From Anisakis pegreffii (lineage: Eukaryota > Nematoda > Chromadorea > Rhabditida > Anisakidae), in the NCBI GenBank assembly GCA_035041965.1, contig JAPYMA010001103.1, positions 47,196-111,195 on the forward strand: DNA of 64,000 nucleotides, given 5' to 3'. The translations under genes were made by a program, and so were the position numbers. A model generated the notes under the pieces. The model saw only the letters and a program-made list of their open reading frames with translations, was not told where the DNA came from and ran no database searches. Position 1 is the first letter of the stretch, and each line of letters starts with the position of its first letter. Positions 23,500 to 37,729 of the stretch are shown here, piece by piece.

Positions 23500-25869
23500 A
23501 TTTGATCATATGCAGTATCACCGTAACATCTCATGGATACAGTGCAACGCCAAGTAAATATCCAAGCTAGTGATGCCAAATAGTATTGTGATACCGGAGA
23601 TACAGTGCAGCATAGAGTAAGCTTCGAGTTGCAATCAGTTGGATTTCAGTTCAAATTCGTTATCCCAATAAAATTGCAAATCGCTTGCTATGTGCACTAT
23701 GGTTCGTAAGATTCCTTCCCTTCCTTCAACTACACTGATCATCATTCAGGTCAATTCGATAGTTCAGTTCTAACTGGAGATCCTTTAGAGTACCAATGAA
23801 GAACAACTTCATAACTGAACAACTCAATTCTACAGCTTATCAAGCTTATCATCGATCCAAGATGAGCTAATCAGAGTGCATAATAAGGGAGATGAATATG
23901 AAGAAATGAGTGAATAAAGGAATTTATGGACGACGTCGGTTAATTGGATAGGTTTCTGATGGCACTATTGGTGAACGGAACTGATAGTTTGCCTTTTATG
24001 GAGACAGTGATTCAGAAGTTGGTATCGAAGAGCAACAGGAGACATTGAAACAACCATTTGTTTTAGTCACATCGAATGCACACTGAATCGGAACAATTTG
24101 TAAAAAATGCTTTTTCTCACCAATTCTTTCACTTTGTTTTCCAAAAAAAAACTGTCAGAAAGTATTCACTCATGTATTTTGCAAAAAAAAAAGAAACGTC
24201 TCGCCTTCTTGTCTCGCAATGATACTAATTAATAATGTCACAAATTTCATTTTCATTATCAATCTCTCACTTTCAACACCTCTCCATTGCCATCCTTATT
24301 GTAACAACCATCATCTTTCTTATCTCATTAATATTCTGATTACCATCATTAGATCATCTCATACAAACTAACACCCATAGCACTTGAACTTGCAACAACG
24401 ATCAATTATCACTACCCAATCACTAACAAAACTGTTTTATAAACTTATCAGTCAATCTCCGCCTTACTCCATACTTCTCTGTTCATTTCTTCTGCTCATC
24501 TGTATTATTATTCGTTGTTTGTTTTTTTGCTTGTAAAAGAGACTTCTTACCCCTTCACAACACTCTCACAAACCAAGGTCTCTGTGAAAGTTCAAACGTC
24601 TTGCGACCAAAGTCTGTCTGAATTTATACTTTGATTGCGATTATTTTATGCAAGATGATCTCTCTCGATAGTTCGTTGACTTCGATGAAATTCTTTCTGT
24701 TCACTGCGTGAATCAGAGGTGGAGAATGCGGATGACTGACTGTAAAAGGATGTGAAAATGTCAAATTGTGCACATCAAACGCTTATTACTCGATTAGCTC
24801 GTTTATTACTCGTTTTATGCTAAAGCGTGAATCATCCACCAACTTTTTCAACTCAACTTCACATTTCAAAACAAGGAACAATACATCCAGTGATCACTTG
24901 AATTGTCAGTCATTTCAAGTCATCACATGCTGATTGATCGCTGTTCGACGATGATTTCTTGAATGGAAAAACGATCACTTGCGTGCATGATTAGTTCGTT
25001 TCTTTTGAAGAAGAAGAATTTTCAAATGAGATCCGGTAAATTTTATTCACTCGTTTAAACCAGCAAACAGGTTCTTACAAATTTTTTTGCAGAAAGGTCA
25101 ACTGAGAACCGAACTTGTAAACAACATTGCATGATAAAAAGACAGCGTATATATGACAAAAATTACTGACTGCATCAGCCAAAATCCACAATCTTTGATA
25201 GTCATTCTGAACAATCTTGCTTCTTCTCGCAACTTCCATCCATCACAACATCTCTATTAGAAATGATCATTTTGAAGACTCGAAAAGACTCATTTTGGGA
25301 TGTCTACAACAGGAATTTCACAGCCCTAATACACACACACACACATTCCACAAACTATCAAAATGAAAGCGTTGAAAAACTACTCAAGATAGTGAAGTAG
25401 TGATTTATGTTCATGACTAATTACTCAAAACAAAATATTTTTACGTAGTGTAGTGTACAAAACAAAATATTACATTCAAGGTCAATTGATTAAGCTGTGA
25501 CGATTGAAAGATTGAACGAAATTATAAATTACCAACGGAAAGAAAGAGGGTGTGGAATGAAATTACAACAACAAAAAAAAAACTGAACGTTGCAAAAAAA
25601 TTACATTGAGAAATTGGTCATTTTCGCTGCGTCGAAATACCTCGAAGAAGAGTGTAATTTTGAAGAAAAGAATGGATGAAGAGTTGTGAATAATCAAAGT
25701 AATATCAATGTAAATCAAATTCTCAGTCAAATCAAACAATTATTCAAATATCAATACGATTATATCAACATAACACATACATATACGTAAGTGTTAAACA
25801 AACAAAACAATCAAATACAACCAAAAAAATTATCATTTTGATAATCGGATGTCAATTATATGCGATGAA
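23500..25869. other. intergenic region upstream of collagen C
   Basis: About 2.4 kb between the collagen C start and the smu-1 stop, very AT-rich. A short AC run lies near 25331-25344. I see no exon, RNA gene or larger repeat. Confidence 0.6.
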
Positions 25870-28800
25870 TTATGGTTTCCACAACTTCAACAATCCATCT
25901 TCAGCGTAGGATGCAATCAGATTCTGATGTGGATGATGACATAGACCGTGTACAGCTTCATCGTGTAACTGAAAGTTTTGCAAATCATTTCATACGCATA
26001 AATAAATGTATACGAGAGCAGAAATCGCTTCATCAATATGATGGAATCTCAACAACGCAGCTAATAAACTTTTTTGTTTTTTACAAAGACAAAAATTAAA
26101 ATTCTCCGCTTTTTTATGAAGTAATAAATGAGAGAGTAACACTATAAATTGCAGAATTCCTTATGTGACGAATCGAACCGATCAGAAACCGAAAACGTTT
26201 CTGTGCAGCATAACAACCAGCCCACCTCTCAGTTTTTTATTGTTCCAACCACAACAAATCCATCATGTAACCCTCACTGTCACAAGAACAGAAATGAATT
26301 CTCGTTATTTTCCCTCATCGACAATTCATCAACTCGTGCTGATGATCACTTAAGACTTAAGTGAAACAACTAATGCAAAGATAGACAGATGGCTAGGTGA
26401 TCGAACACTGAAGCATACAAAATCAACGAACACAAATTGAAATCACCACCGTGAACGCAATGAAACAAAACAAAACAATAGTTCATTCAATCAGTGAAAA
26501 GCTAACATAAACAACTCAAAGAATATCACTCTCAACGAAAACAACGAACAGCAAATAAAACCAACCAAAATAACCCCAGACCATCGAAAACAACATGCAT
26601 ATATTTCAAATTTTAAAAAAATGCTTTTGCAAAAATCGCATGCGAATAATACCTTCAAATCAGAAGACAAACAAAATGAAATGAAAATCATAGAACAAGT
26701 GAAACTTTATTCTATCAATCACTGGCAGTAGACGTTCTCTCAAACTGATTATTGCTCAATGTTTGTTCAAACTTACACGGAACATCCATATATAACAAAA
26801 AGCACAACATTTATCAATTTGCAATCAATTGAAATCTGTATTTCAAGTCAATGACGGATTCAGGAGTAATGTGATGAATGCGATTTTAAAAAAATCACAT
26901 ACCACACCTTTATCATAAAGATTTTTTTGAAAAAAATGCATATACCGGTACAAAGATCGAACAATGATTGGGGACTATCAATAATATTTTAACAAAAGCG
27001 TAATACCTACTCTAAAGGCGAATAATATCGAATGCTGACACAGTTTTAATATTGATAATACACATCATTCAATAAAGTGTGATAAAGTTTTAATGATGGT
27101 GGGTGATACTGCTGAAGAATGGCCAGCGAAACTAGCCAATGATAATATTTAAAAATAACGATAAACCAACCGAAATCGTACTCTCCAGATTGCCGCTAAT
27201 CAACGAAAAACAATAGAGCACATTATCTTCAGCCACACAATAGATCCACTCGCCTCGTGGCGATAGAGTACATCCAATGAAATCACCTTTTTCACGTTTT
27301 CCTGACGTCAGCGTTTTAACAATCTGCAAACCGGTCACATCACTCATTCACAAGCGTTCGGCATTCAGATGAAACCATTTCATTCCGTCGAGTAAATGAC
27401 GATTAGTCAAATGCGATCAACTTCCAAATCTAATCGAAAAACTAATCAATCACATAAGTCAAAACTCAAATCTCCCAAATCAATACATATCTAACGTTTT
27501 CAAACGACTAAATGAAGCAACTCTATGCTGTTCTGTGCATCCAATGAATGCAAGCAAATAAAATCTTTAACAAAACCAAAACATTTTACTAATTGAATGT
27601 CTTTCTCGGATCGTCGTGTACCAATCACAAAAACAAACCACTCACCTGTCCTCTGATATTCACCACAACCACCGTATTCGATCGATTACACACCACAAAC
27701 TGATTATCAGATTTTGGTATCGGATGTACACTGTTAATCGGGATTTCACCAGCCACTCGGAACGTGTTCACACATTCACACGTCTTCAGATTCCACATTC
27801 TAACGGTCGCATCGCTTGACGCCGACACACACATATGACCGTCCTGAACATAATTCATTCTCGATATACCCATATAAAATCACTTCATAATTAATCGTGG
27901 CCCAATTCGAGTAGTCAAATTTCACATCAGCCGCAATCCGACCAATGCAACTTCCATTATCGGAATTTAGAACGGCCGACCTCTCAAATCGCTCGCTCGG
28001 TCGGAATTTGCAATTCGACTGTTGGAATTTCGATCGAAATTGTCGGATTCGGATCCTTCCAAACACCATCCATTACTAATAGCTAATGCAAAAACCCTGT
28101 TTTGAAATAAACGATCGCTTTGTTTCAAATGCCATTTTAAAACATTATCACACCAACGAGAAACATTTTGATGCCACCAATAAAGCGAGACGAGCTCATA
28201 GAGGTGTGTAATTAAAAGCTGTGCATGAATTGAACTAAATATAAAAAGATGCATGAACAATTAATCATTACCTCAGTATAGTTGACATCGTTCACATACG
28301 ATGTATGTCCACGCATCTCTTTCAAACATTTACCACTCTTTAAACCGTGAATCCTGCAAATTGCTCACAAAGCAATAACACGACAACTCTCCAACGGATC
28401 ATATTAGCAGCAATAAACATGCCGGATGCGTACCGATCACAACAACAAAATTCGATCTGAACAACACAAACCTGATCGTGTAGTCGTATGATGCTGACAG
28501 AATGTGTGCGTTGTCCTTCGAGAATCGAACACACGTAACACCTTCTGAATGCGCTTTATCGAAACGTCGCAGACACTGTCCCGTTTGCATTTTCCAAACC
28601 TGAGTATTATTACTTTATTACTTCTGATCACATTCAATTCTGCACCATTACTACTTCTTATATCACTACTAATATATCAATGTGTTGCTGTTGCTGAACA
28701 ATCACTAACAGATGGTGAATGGGAAATGTTAGAAAAATCAAAAATTTTGTCATTACAACGGACGGAACAAAAAAAGTAACGAAAATAGAAGAAACCACTC

Positions 28801-30995
28801 GAAATCACCTTAATCTTGCCGTCTTTACATGCCGACGCCAACATCTCCGAGTCTCGACTGAACGCCAAACTCAACACACTATCGTCCATCATCATGAAGT
28901 TGTCTTGTGCTTGATATTTCAAATCCTTTCTCAGTTTACCATTCATATAGTTCCACACCTCAAAATTCATCCGCTCAATGTATCAACAATTCAAAAAGAG
29001 ATCCTCACATCTCATCATCCACAATTTTATATGTGCTCACCTCAATGAAGCCATCAATTGATCCAGTCACTAAATATTGACCATCCGGTGAGAACTGCGA
29101 TGATTCCGGATGACTTTGTTTGCTGAACTTAATCTGGCGGGCCATTTGGGTCGGGTAACGTTCCTCCTCATGTTCACGCATTGCTGCTTTACCACGAAAC
29201 AAGTCGATTTGCGTACCTAAAACACTCATTTCCAAAGAGCTCAATTTCAATTTCGGTCTCATTGGTGCAACTGAACAGGAACATATTCTGAGTTAATGAC
29301 TCATCACTTTCGAATAACCTCTAAACTCATCGCTTAATGAATATTCTAGAACACGTTCAGAGACATGGATGCTCATTATAATAATGCCCGTTGTAATAAC
29401 AAATTTATAATAGCATTCAATTTTTTTGAACAAACACACAATTTCATCTTTTTTTTCAAAACAAAGTAATCAGCAAAGAGCTGACAAGAAAGCATCCAAC
29501 TGACCTGGTGGTAATAAGCCCTGATGTTGTTGCCACTTTAACGCTTGCGCTAATAAGGCCAACAATCTGGACGGTGGAACCACATTCACTTCAGCAGAAA
29601 GTGACTGAAAAAGAAAACTTTTTTTATAAGAACAAGAAATTAACTGATAATCTTCATAATGATCGCCCGGTATATTGATATCACACTGTACCACCTAATA
29701 CCTTTAATTCACCTAAAAGAAATTTCAACTAATCGTAATCTAACCTGTGCGATTGCTGCACGTCGCTTCTCTTTCGAACTTCCCTCTGGATAGATCTCAC
29801 GTGGATCGAAGTAGGACCTTGCTAACAGATTATCCAAACGAGCGTACCTAAACAACAAATTTACTTGCGAGACATACAGATGGATTCATTTCATCATTTC
29901 AACGTACCTAAAATCACCTAAAATTCATTCCCACTGCTTAACGTGAACTCAAATTCCATGGGATAAACACAAATAGATTCATATCGATGAGATACAAGAG
30001 ATAATCGGGACGATATGAAACAATACCTCTCAGGTTCCATGTTCTTCAGCAACTGCATTGGATCAGTTTGTCTCAGCAGCAGACGTGCACATCCAATCTC
30101 GCGAAGTTCTGTCAGCTCGATAACAATCTAAATCGTCTGTTCACTAATTTCCACTTGATCACATCAAATAGCCACTCACAAAAATCGCTTTTCAATTGGT
30201 GGCCCAAATTAGCAAACTGATTATGAGCGAATAGCGTGCAACAATTAAAACAATGATATTGCTCGCACCTGTTCGTAAAGATCAATCAATTTCTTCGCCG
30301 GTAATTTCAGTGGTTGAATCACCTTCAGCACCGTATCCCAATGACCACTCTGAATCTCGTGTACAAACGAATCGATACTATCCACTGTATTCAACGTGAT
30401 ATTCGTTTCTTCCTGAACAAAACAAGCCAAAAAATGTAAACATATCAATTGTCTCAAATCCATTCAAATCAGTAAAAATCAGTAAAAACTGATCATAATT
30501 GGCTATCTAGACCTCCGGAATAACTGACAGTAAAAGTTATCCATTTGAGCAGAATATTTAATTCATTCAGAAGACTACTCGCTCCCGAAAGCGAAATAAA
30601 ACAAGCTGAGAAATGAACATTGAATTTGCAAACGAACTTGTAACACGGCCAGTGTCCGCATCAGGTTGTTCTCTTTCAAATACTGTTCCACCAAACGAAC
30701 AACACTACAATTGTAATCGCTTATGATCACAACGAAAAGATTAGCGAATAAAAAGTGCTCATATTAAATGTTTTATAATGATGGTGGCGACAAAATTACG
30801 GTCGGATTTTGAAGCATTCATAAGACATAACGAAACTTTTAGGCAATCTAACAAAACACTTTTCAAATAATAATTGAAACGTTTGAAGCGATTAAGATTT
30901 TGTATAATAAAAAAGTGCTGAGAATTTCTTCAAAATTATTAATTGATAAATTTGAGATGCGCTTACTCGGAGGCTTCGATTTCAATAGATGTCAT
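25870..30995 (-). CDS. smu-1: SMU-1 splicing factor (LisH, CTLH, WD40), 13 exons
   Basis: Exons on -: 30967-30995, 30638-30704, 30269-30412, 30027-30127, 29745-29847, 29505-29604, 29041-29216, 28809-28958, 28472-28599, 28272-28353, 27646-27843, 27171-27323 and 25870-25968. They give 509 residues against 513 in human SMU1, with every phase matching. SMU1 pairs with RED/SMU-2 in the spliceosomal B complex and affects alternative splicing. Visible domains: LisH (residues ~5-35, EASDVVRL...QYLKENNL), CTLH, the conserved linker [15 protein letters not shown], then WD40 repeats with [27 protein letters not shown] and SPRGEWIYC. The last exon, ending LLKLWKP, lies 1.2 kb past exon 12 and is masked by an antisense ORF. 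Some acceptors are TTTGAG or TTTAG. Identification is by protein similarity recalled from the family. Confidence 0.96.
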
Positions 30996-32792
30996 TTGGA
31001 AAATTTGATAGCCGAATGTAAATACTGCCTGTAAACTAACATTGACATTTATAACTACCCAATTGATCACGACGACCTATTGGTCAGAATTGATTCGAAT
31101 CACGAAAGAATTTGTGAATTTCTTTTTCTTTTCATGCATAAACCTTTAGCTCTACAACAACTAACTGCACAACGTAAAATTTTATAACTGATTGTAAATA
31201 ACACAAAAAACTTCTGATTTCTCATTAACATTCACACTTTTCAAATAAAAATTTCAAAGACTCTCAAATTTATCCTCACGAAAATTCTCAATACTTCTCA
31301 CTTCAAATTCTCTAAACTCTGTTTCCATTCAACCTGTTCACAAAACACTTTAATGAACCAAGATATAATATGCAGGTACGTTTTAGTATAACAGATCGCG
31401 TATTCATTTTTTCACTGTATAGTCGAACGACAGAAATTTTAAGATAACAAAGACAATAGCTTTACTTCCCATTACGAAAACATTACATAACAGGCGATAA
31501 CAATAGTATTAACGGGTAATTAAAATGGAAAAAATAACAATAATTTAATATTAATGAAAAAAATAATAATCACTGCCATGATAAGAGTAACGAAAAAATA
31601 ATAATAATAACGTGAATAAAAACGATAAGACATGCCTCAAAACAAACTTCATTTGCAATCAATCAAATAAGCACGAATATGCAACTTTCAATAGCTCAAA
31701 CACAGATGACTCGATATGGAAATTAACTCATCAAGAAAAACCAAACATTTTTCTGAATGAATGCACAGAAAATTAAATTAATTAATGAAAGAAAACAGAA
31801 CAAAAATCTCTTCGATTCCATAGGAAGAACATCATTCGATGCCATAACAAATAAGTAAATAAATTCATAAATAAATGATCAAACAAACAAATAAATAGAT
31901 ATCAACTGACACCAACCAATCGCATTAACTCAATCAAAATTCAATTTTTTGCAGACCTATTGTAAAACAACAGTAACAATAACACTATCAATAACGATCA
32001 GATTAGATTCATAAAATCAAATCAAATCAAACCAAACGTGCAAATAACACCAACATAAATATATTCAAAACAGTTTCATATTATTCACAGAGAATATGAA
32101 AACTGAAAATCATTTCGATAAAAGAAACGATCACACATAACAACACTATCATCAATTTCAGAAAGCACACTTTCGAGACGGTTACATAACTGACGATAAA
32201 CACGCATAACGCTGCTCTGTTCATATCACACTTAAAATATCACTCAAACGATCAAAAGTTGCCACATGAAAAAATAAATGAATATCTTTCAATTCATCCA
32301 CAACCAAATCCAACTTCCCCAATCCCCTCCATATCTCCAAATGTTTTCATCCCTTCAACTAAAAGGCACTTATAACAAAAATATCCGAAAACACTCCTTC
32401 CAACCATAGCATAATGATAATTTTGAATGACAATTCCACGTCACTTCGCAAATCGACAAAAACAAATTCAAACTCTCAGACGAGGTGAAATCTACAAAAA
32501 CAATTCCAAACTTTGTTACTTTTGGCGAAGCGACAGTAATTTTAAGCTGTCTTAAAATTATTTCTCGCATTAAAACATCTCTTTGATCACATGCAAATGA
32601 ATAAAAGAATGAATAACTCAGCAATCATCCAAGAGACTCATCATTAACAATAACGTTCACAATCCAAATCGCACTCGAACCAACAACCCAACACAACAAT
32701 TCTGCGCAACAATGCCACATTCACCCTTCTCTCCAATCACATTCAAATACGAATCACATAAATTCCCCCTACACTTCATTGTCGTCACCATA
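30996..32792. other. spacer between the GRASP gene and smu-1
   Basis: 1.8 kb, very AT-rich, no exon seen. A minus-strand TTTACAG at about 31029-31035 is a candidate trans-splice acceptor for smu-1. Both genes are on -, so co-transcription is possible, but the gap is longer than in typical C. elegans operons. Confidence 0.5.
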
Positions 32793-35700
32793 TCATGATG
32801 GCATTTGATAATACTGTGCCGATGAAGTCGCTGAAAACAAAAACACTTCATTATTGACATAACTGATACAATTACATAAGTATAATGTATAGTTGATATA
32901 ATTGAAATCACATAACTGATACAATTATATAAGTATAATGTATAGTTGATATAATTGAAATCACATAACTGATACAATGAACAAAGATATAACTATGCCT
33001 TAACAAACCATTCCACTTGGCTCTTCTATATTCTCACTATTCAGTATAACCCATCCAAAATCTATCAGAGTAAAACACACGCAAAATAGCACCTTTCAAA
33101 TAAGATTCTATTGCAACCTTCCTGTCAAAACATCAAATTCGTACCTGTATATTGCTGCTGCTGTTGGTGTTGCTGTTGTTGCTGTGGATAACCGTAATTT
33201 TGTTGTGCTTGTGATGAGCTATTCGAATAGTTCTGTGCACTGTTATTACTACCATTCGCCATCATATGAGTCGGTGGTTGTGGCATACCATATTGTTGTT
33301 GTTGTTGTTGTGTTCCGGGGAGTTGAGGTGGCATTGGAGGCATCATTCCTGGAATGCTCGGAGGACGTGCCAACTCAGAAATACCCAATGCGCTGAGTGG
33401 AGGCATCGGGAAATTGATCGGCGGTGGGGTTGGGAATTGCTGTGCGCTTGGAAGAGTAGCTGGAGGAGGAGGCTGAGGCATTCCGTGAGTAGCTCCAGAG
33501 CCGGAACTCTGTTTTGCGGTGGTCGTGGATGATGAAGAACTACTCGAGAATGCTGTCGATGTTGGAGGTGCCATCATGGGTGGAGGACCTCCATACTGAG
33601 CAGAAGTTTGTGATTCTGAAAGTTTTTATGAAATATTACCTAAATGATTTTCAACTCCAACCACAAATGAACATTTTCTTCTGCTATAAACCTCCCTCTT
33701 TGTCATCACACAACTCAATTATAATATCAAGAATTCATGAAAGTCTTGATTTTCGACCTTATCCCTATATATCAACTTGTACAATACAATCTGAATTCAG
33801 AATAATAGAGACATTCATATGGCCAAAACAAACGTGAACAAAACGACAAAACTGATACAACATACGAATTAAATTCGACGGCATTCGAGGCGGAATGTAG
33901 GGTGAGAAAGATGGTGACTGGGTTGTTGTTGGAGCCCCACTGCCGTAAACGCCCGATTGGATTGTCTGAAAAATTTTTTCAAAATCATTTTACGTCTAAC
34001 TATTACAAACTCACCGTACGCATTACTTATTCATTGCAATTTTTAGGATAAAATAACAAAATTTTAATTTATATGATAATATAATTTATAGTAAAAAACT
34101 AACAAAAATATTTCAATTGATTTCTTCAAAAATTCAAAATCAATACAACACTCACTTGTGCGATTGCCCCAGCACTGCCATTTTGTTGATGTTGTTGCTG
34201 TTGTGTGTTTGTCGGTTGAGATGAAATCGGTTGCGAGCTTGAAACCGGAGGAGTTCCAGCCGAAGGCATTGGGGGCATATTCGATACTGATGATGGTGGT
34301 GCTGCACTGCTCGGATGCACACTCACACCATCAACAGTTGATGTCGTTGACACCAACGGCGCTGTCTGCAATCAATCACCATTGCTCTCTCATAACAATT
34401 CTTCGAGTGATTCACGTAATATTCGATCAGTCAGATCCGATTACCTGCGTTTGTGATAAAGTAATCGGAGGTGGGAACGACTGTTGACTAGTAGAAGTCG
34501 TACAACTCGACGACACACCGCCCGAAGTTGTTGTTTGCTGCTGTAGTGCCGAAGACGGCTGAAGAATTACCTTTTCTTCTTCTTGATAATCAAATAACTA
34601 AATTATATTCCACTGCAATTTTATACATCATTACCAAACTTGTGAAAACTCACTTGTTGTTGTGGGATTGGGAATTGACTTGGCTCTGGGAATTTGGGCG
34701 CATATGTAGAGCTCTGCTGCACCGAATCGATCTGTGAGATTCCCGTATTACCTGCAAGCGTGACTATGATAAACAATAACAATAACAACGATAATGATAA
34801 TAATAATAAAAGTGGTAATGACAATATATCAACCATCTCCACATCACTGAGAATATAACATATCTCTACCTGGTTCAGGTATATTCATCGGAGGATTGAT
34901 ACGTGCCATATTATCGGAAGGAGGCTGAGCTGGAATATTGATTTGGTTCGCGTTCAGCGGTTGTCTTTCACCAGTGCGATGCTCGATTATAGGAATACGA
35001 TGTAAATACCCGTAACCGATGTCACACCCTAAACACCCCTCACCACCCCATGCCGAATTCGGTGTTAACGTCACCTGAAAATTTGTAAATCAGAACAAGA
35101 ATTCATTCGATCCAAAGATTTCAAGGTGAAATCCAAAATACTCATTTAAATGAACGTACGAATCTTGCATTACAATTCTTATTGTACTCTATCAATGCAT
35201 CTAAATTGAACTCTTCAACGATGTCACTTAAAATTAACAAATACAAAACCTCTCCGCAATCCTAACACTGTCACTGTCCAATCATATAACACTAAACAAA
35301 ATTGCTGTGTTATTGCTTTAAAGGGCAATAATAATTGAACTTCTGACTGACTTCTCGAACTGAATCCAATTCGATGTTATAAACGTACAACTTCAACGGT
35401 TTGCCTTCATTCGCTTGAACGTGCGCAATAAGATCATCTGCCTGCAGAAAACAACACTGATGAAAGTTAACTCCGAAAATGATTAACATTCAATCTGGAC
35501 AGACAAATCAAAGAATACAATCGCAGAAAAAAATAGATTAAGAAAGTAACTAACAATATCAACACGCCAACATTACAATATCAATTTATCCCCTCCCTCC
35601 TTCAAACCGTACGATAAGATCCTCCAAAACAAGGAATCTGTCCAGGAATCTACCTGATTAAGAACAGATTCTGCGCCCAGAATATAATCAGTGTTCGTGC

Positions 35701-37015
35701 ACAAGCCAGCAATTGCGGCCGGTGAATTCGGCTGTACGGTCAACACGTGCCATACGTTCTCTCGCGCTCCTTCGAATGAACAGAATCGTATCGACACACC
35801 CAAAAGTCCTTGACCACCCCACATCTGCGATGGGGTTATTTGTGTCTGCCGAACCGTTTGAGTTTTACTGCAATCAACACTGTCATTACTTGAAATCACC
35901 AATGAATTTCTACTTGTAAATTGTAAAATTATCATAAAATTTCAGTGACAGAGTGAAAATAAAAATCTGAACACATGATGAAGTAATTCCGAATGCAGAG
36001 TAATTCATTTAAAAAGTCGAAATTCCCTTATTAAACCGGTGCAACATTCTTATAGCACAAATCATTAAACATTAATAAGGAATAAATATTCATACTCATA
36101 AGCAATGAAATAAGCAACCTATTATAGATCGTCAATTCCAGAGGCCTTTCGACGTGCTGTTTGAGAATCTCTTTCATCGTATCATTATCTTGATCCTTAA
36201 ATGAAACGCTTCGTCAGTGCATGAAGATGGTTTCGGATGAGAACAGAACAAAGTCTCCAAATTTATATAAACTAGCCGACGGTTTATTTCTGAGCGACAG
36301 TTTTCACTTATGAAACAGTTTATGGAGTGTTCGTGGAGAACTCTCATAAAGCCTCTCATAAGCAACGGTCTCTTTCACAGAAATCAAAAGATTTTGATGT
36401 GATATTTGTAAAAATCATAACTGATTAAATTCAGCACAGATATATTCAGATGCCAATCAAAAACTGACAAATATGGTCATAGAAACTGGAAAACAAAAGA
36501 TCGAAAAACAATAAGAATCTATACCAGTCGTGTATTGCCGATGCAAACAATGAAGTCGAAAAAAGGCTCGAGACCAGCAGCTTGTCCAGGTGAGTTCTCT
36601 TGCACCTGTAAATGAAAACCACACTTTTGAAAGCTTTATAACCGTCGGAATCAAATGAACTTTTGATACATTCTGGACAACACATGATCGTGCTGATCAT
36701 ATATTTTGATATTCCTTCGATGAACCCAACAGTTTCCTCTTATAAATCCAATTGAACGTTTCTGAGAGCCTTTAGCGTATTAATATTGAAATTTTGACGG
36801 AGTAATGCTGCAGAAATACTATTGCCCTAACAATTTTATGCCAAAAAATTATCATCTGTTCAATTATCCACCGAAACTGCAGCCTTTCGATGAAAAATCG
36901 CGCAGATTCGCCGTCAGACGATGCAATCTGAAGACAAGACAAGAACACTTACCCTTAGAACATGGTAACCTTCTGTACCTCCACCCGGAATTGTGACACT
37001 TTCACTATTGCCCAT
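32793..37015 (-). CDS. GORASP: GRASP55/65-type Golgi stacking protein, 12 exons
   Basis: Exons on -: 36953-37015, 36525-36605, 36119-36195, 35654-35867, 35352-35441, 34870-35074, 34654-34751, 34445-34558, 34156-34365, 33866-33965, 33145-33615 and 32793-32830; 586 residues, phases consistent. GRASP proteins sit on the cytoplasmic face of cis/medial Golgi and tether cisternae. The N-terminus [19 protein letters not shown] keeps the myristoylated Gly2 and first PDZ-like repeat. [19 protein letters not shown] and WGGEGCLGC...GYGYLHRIP mark the two halves of the GRASP domain (to about residue 210). The rest is a Pro/Ser/Gln-rich tail with polyglutamine runs, longer than in vertebrates. The final 38-base exon (ending QYYQMPS) uses the donor ACAG|GTACGA and a TTTTCAG acceptor; reading through that donor would stop a few codons later instead. 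Confidence 0.94.
32858..32986. repeat. 53-bp tandem repeat, about 2.4 copies
   Basis: CATAACTGATACAAT recurs at 32858, 32911 and 32964. The intervening sequence is nearly identical between copies. It lies in the last intron of the GRASP gene. Confidence 0.9.
33144..33330. repeat. CAA/CAG triplet runs encoding polyglutamine
   Basis: Interrupted glutamine codons in exon 11 of the GRASP gene (minus strand), in two main blocks near 33150-33200 and 33293-33312. Mixed CAA and CAG codons suggest moderate stability. Confidence 0.8.
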
Positions 37016-37704
37016 CACTGCTCGATCACGGTGTTTGGCTTGAATTCGACCTGAAAAAGTGAGCTTCCTGGGTGATGAAGAGTTAAAAATCAGAGATCAG
37101 AATGAGATTTCAGTGCAAATGCGATCGCAACCAAACTCGCATTTTCTCGATAATTTTCCGCAATTTTTCATTTTTAACAGATATTCGGCTCTATTTTTCA
37201 GGACCTCAGCAACTGGCAAGATTTGAACAGTGTGAAAATGGGCAAAGGGTACAAAAAGCGCGATATCCTCCAGCCCTCGGGCGAAAAAGTGTAAACGTGG
37301 CACTGTAAAGGTTGGATGGAAGTGGTGAGTGAGACGATTCGTGCAAGGTTCGTTTGCTTAAGAGCCACTTTCTCAATTGTTCAGCAAGCAAAAAGCAAAT
37401 TTACTGTGGCAATTTGCCTGGCTAATATGAATAATGTGCTGCTTATAATGAGCATCGTGACAATTGCGTGAAGCTTTTTGTTTTTGGAGTTTTTTGCGAT
37501 TTAGTCGCCTCGATCGTGAAATTTTAATTTGGTTTATTTTTAGAATTTTGTGGTATATCGATGCAATAGTTTATGCATCATTCCATTCGGAGAGTTCGTC
37601 CGTTTTTTGTTATGTAATATTGTCTGTTTTGCGTTAGTTTTCGATTTGGTCGTTCATTCAGTTTGAATTCAGTTTTTTTGTTTGTTTCACCTCAGTTACT
37701 TCAA
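37016..37704. promoter_or_regulatory. bidirectional promoter region
   Basis: About 0.7 kb separates the divergent starts of the GRASP gene (37015, -) and mL54 (37730, +). Minus-strand CTTTTTCAG at 37051-37059 is a strong trans-splice acceptor for the GRASP gene, and the first ATG after it is the annotated start. The shared interval must hold both promoters, but no clear TATA box or other motif stands out. Confidence 0.5.
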
Positions 37705-37710
37705 TTTCAG
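37705..37710 (+). other. mrpl-54: trans-splice acceptor of the mL54 gene
   Basis: ATTTCAG ends at 37710, 20 bases before the first ATG at 37730. It decides the start: an in-frame TTG further upstream is not used. Confidence 0.6.
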
Positions 37711-37729
37711 GTAGTTGGTAGCAGGTGAA

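Noticed and set aside
23490..23579. Longer N-terminus for collagen C from an upstream in-frame Met
   Set aside because: A TTTTCAG acceptor lies between it and the family-conserved Met, and the extra residues match no other collagen here.
25872..26099. Plus-strand ORF of 75 codons
   Set aside because: Antisense of the last smu-1 exon, which has matching phase, length and family sequence on the minus strand.
33125..33144. GRASP stop codon directly after exon 11 (read-through end)
   Set aside because: A consensus donor at 33145 joins in phase to a TTTTCAG exon continuing the same Ser/Gln/Tyr-rich tail; kept only as a possible alternative end.
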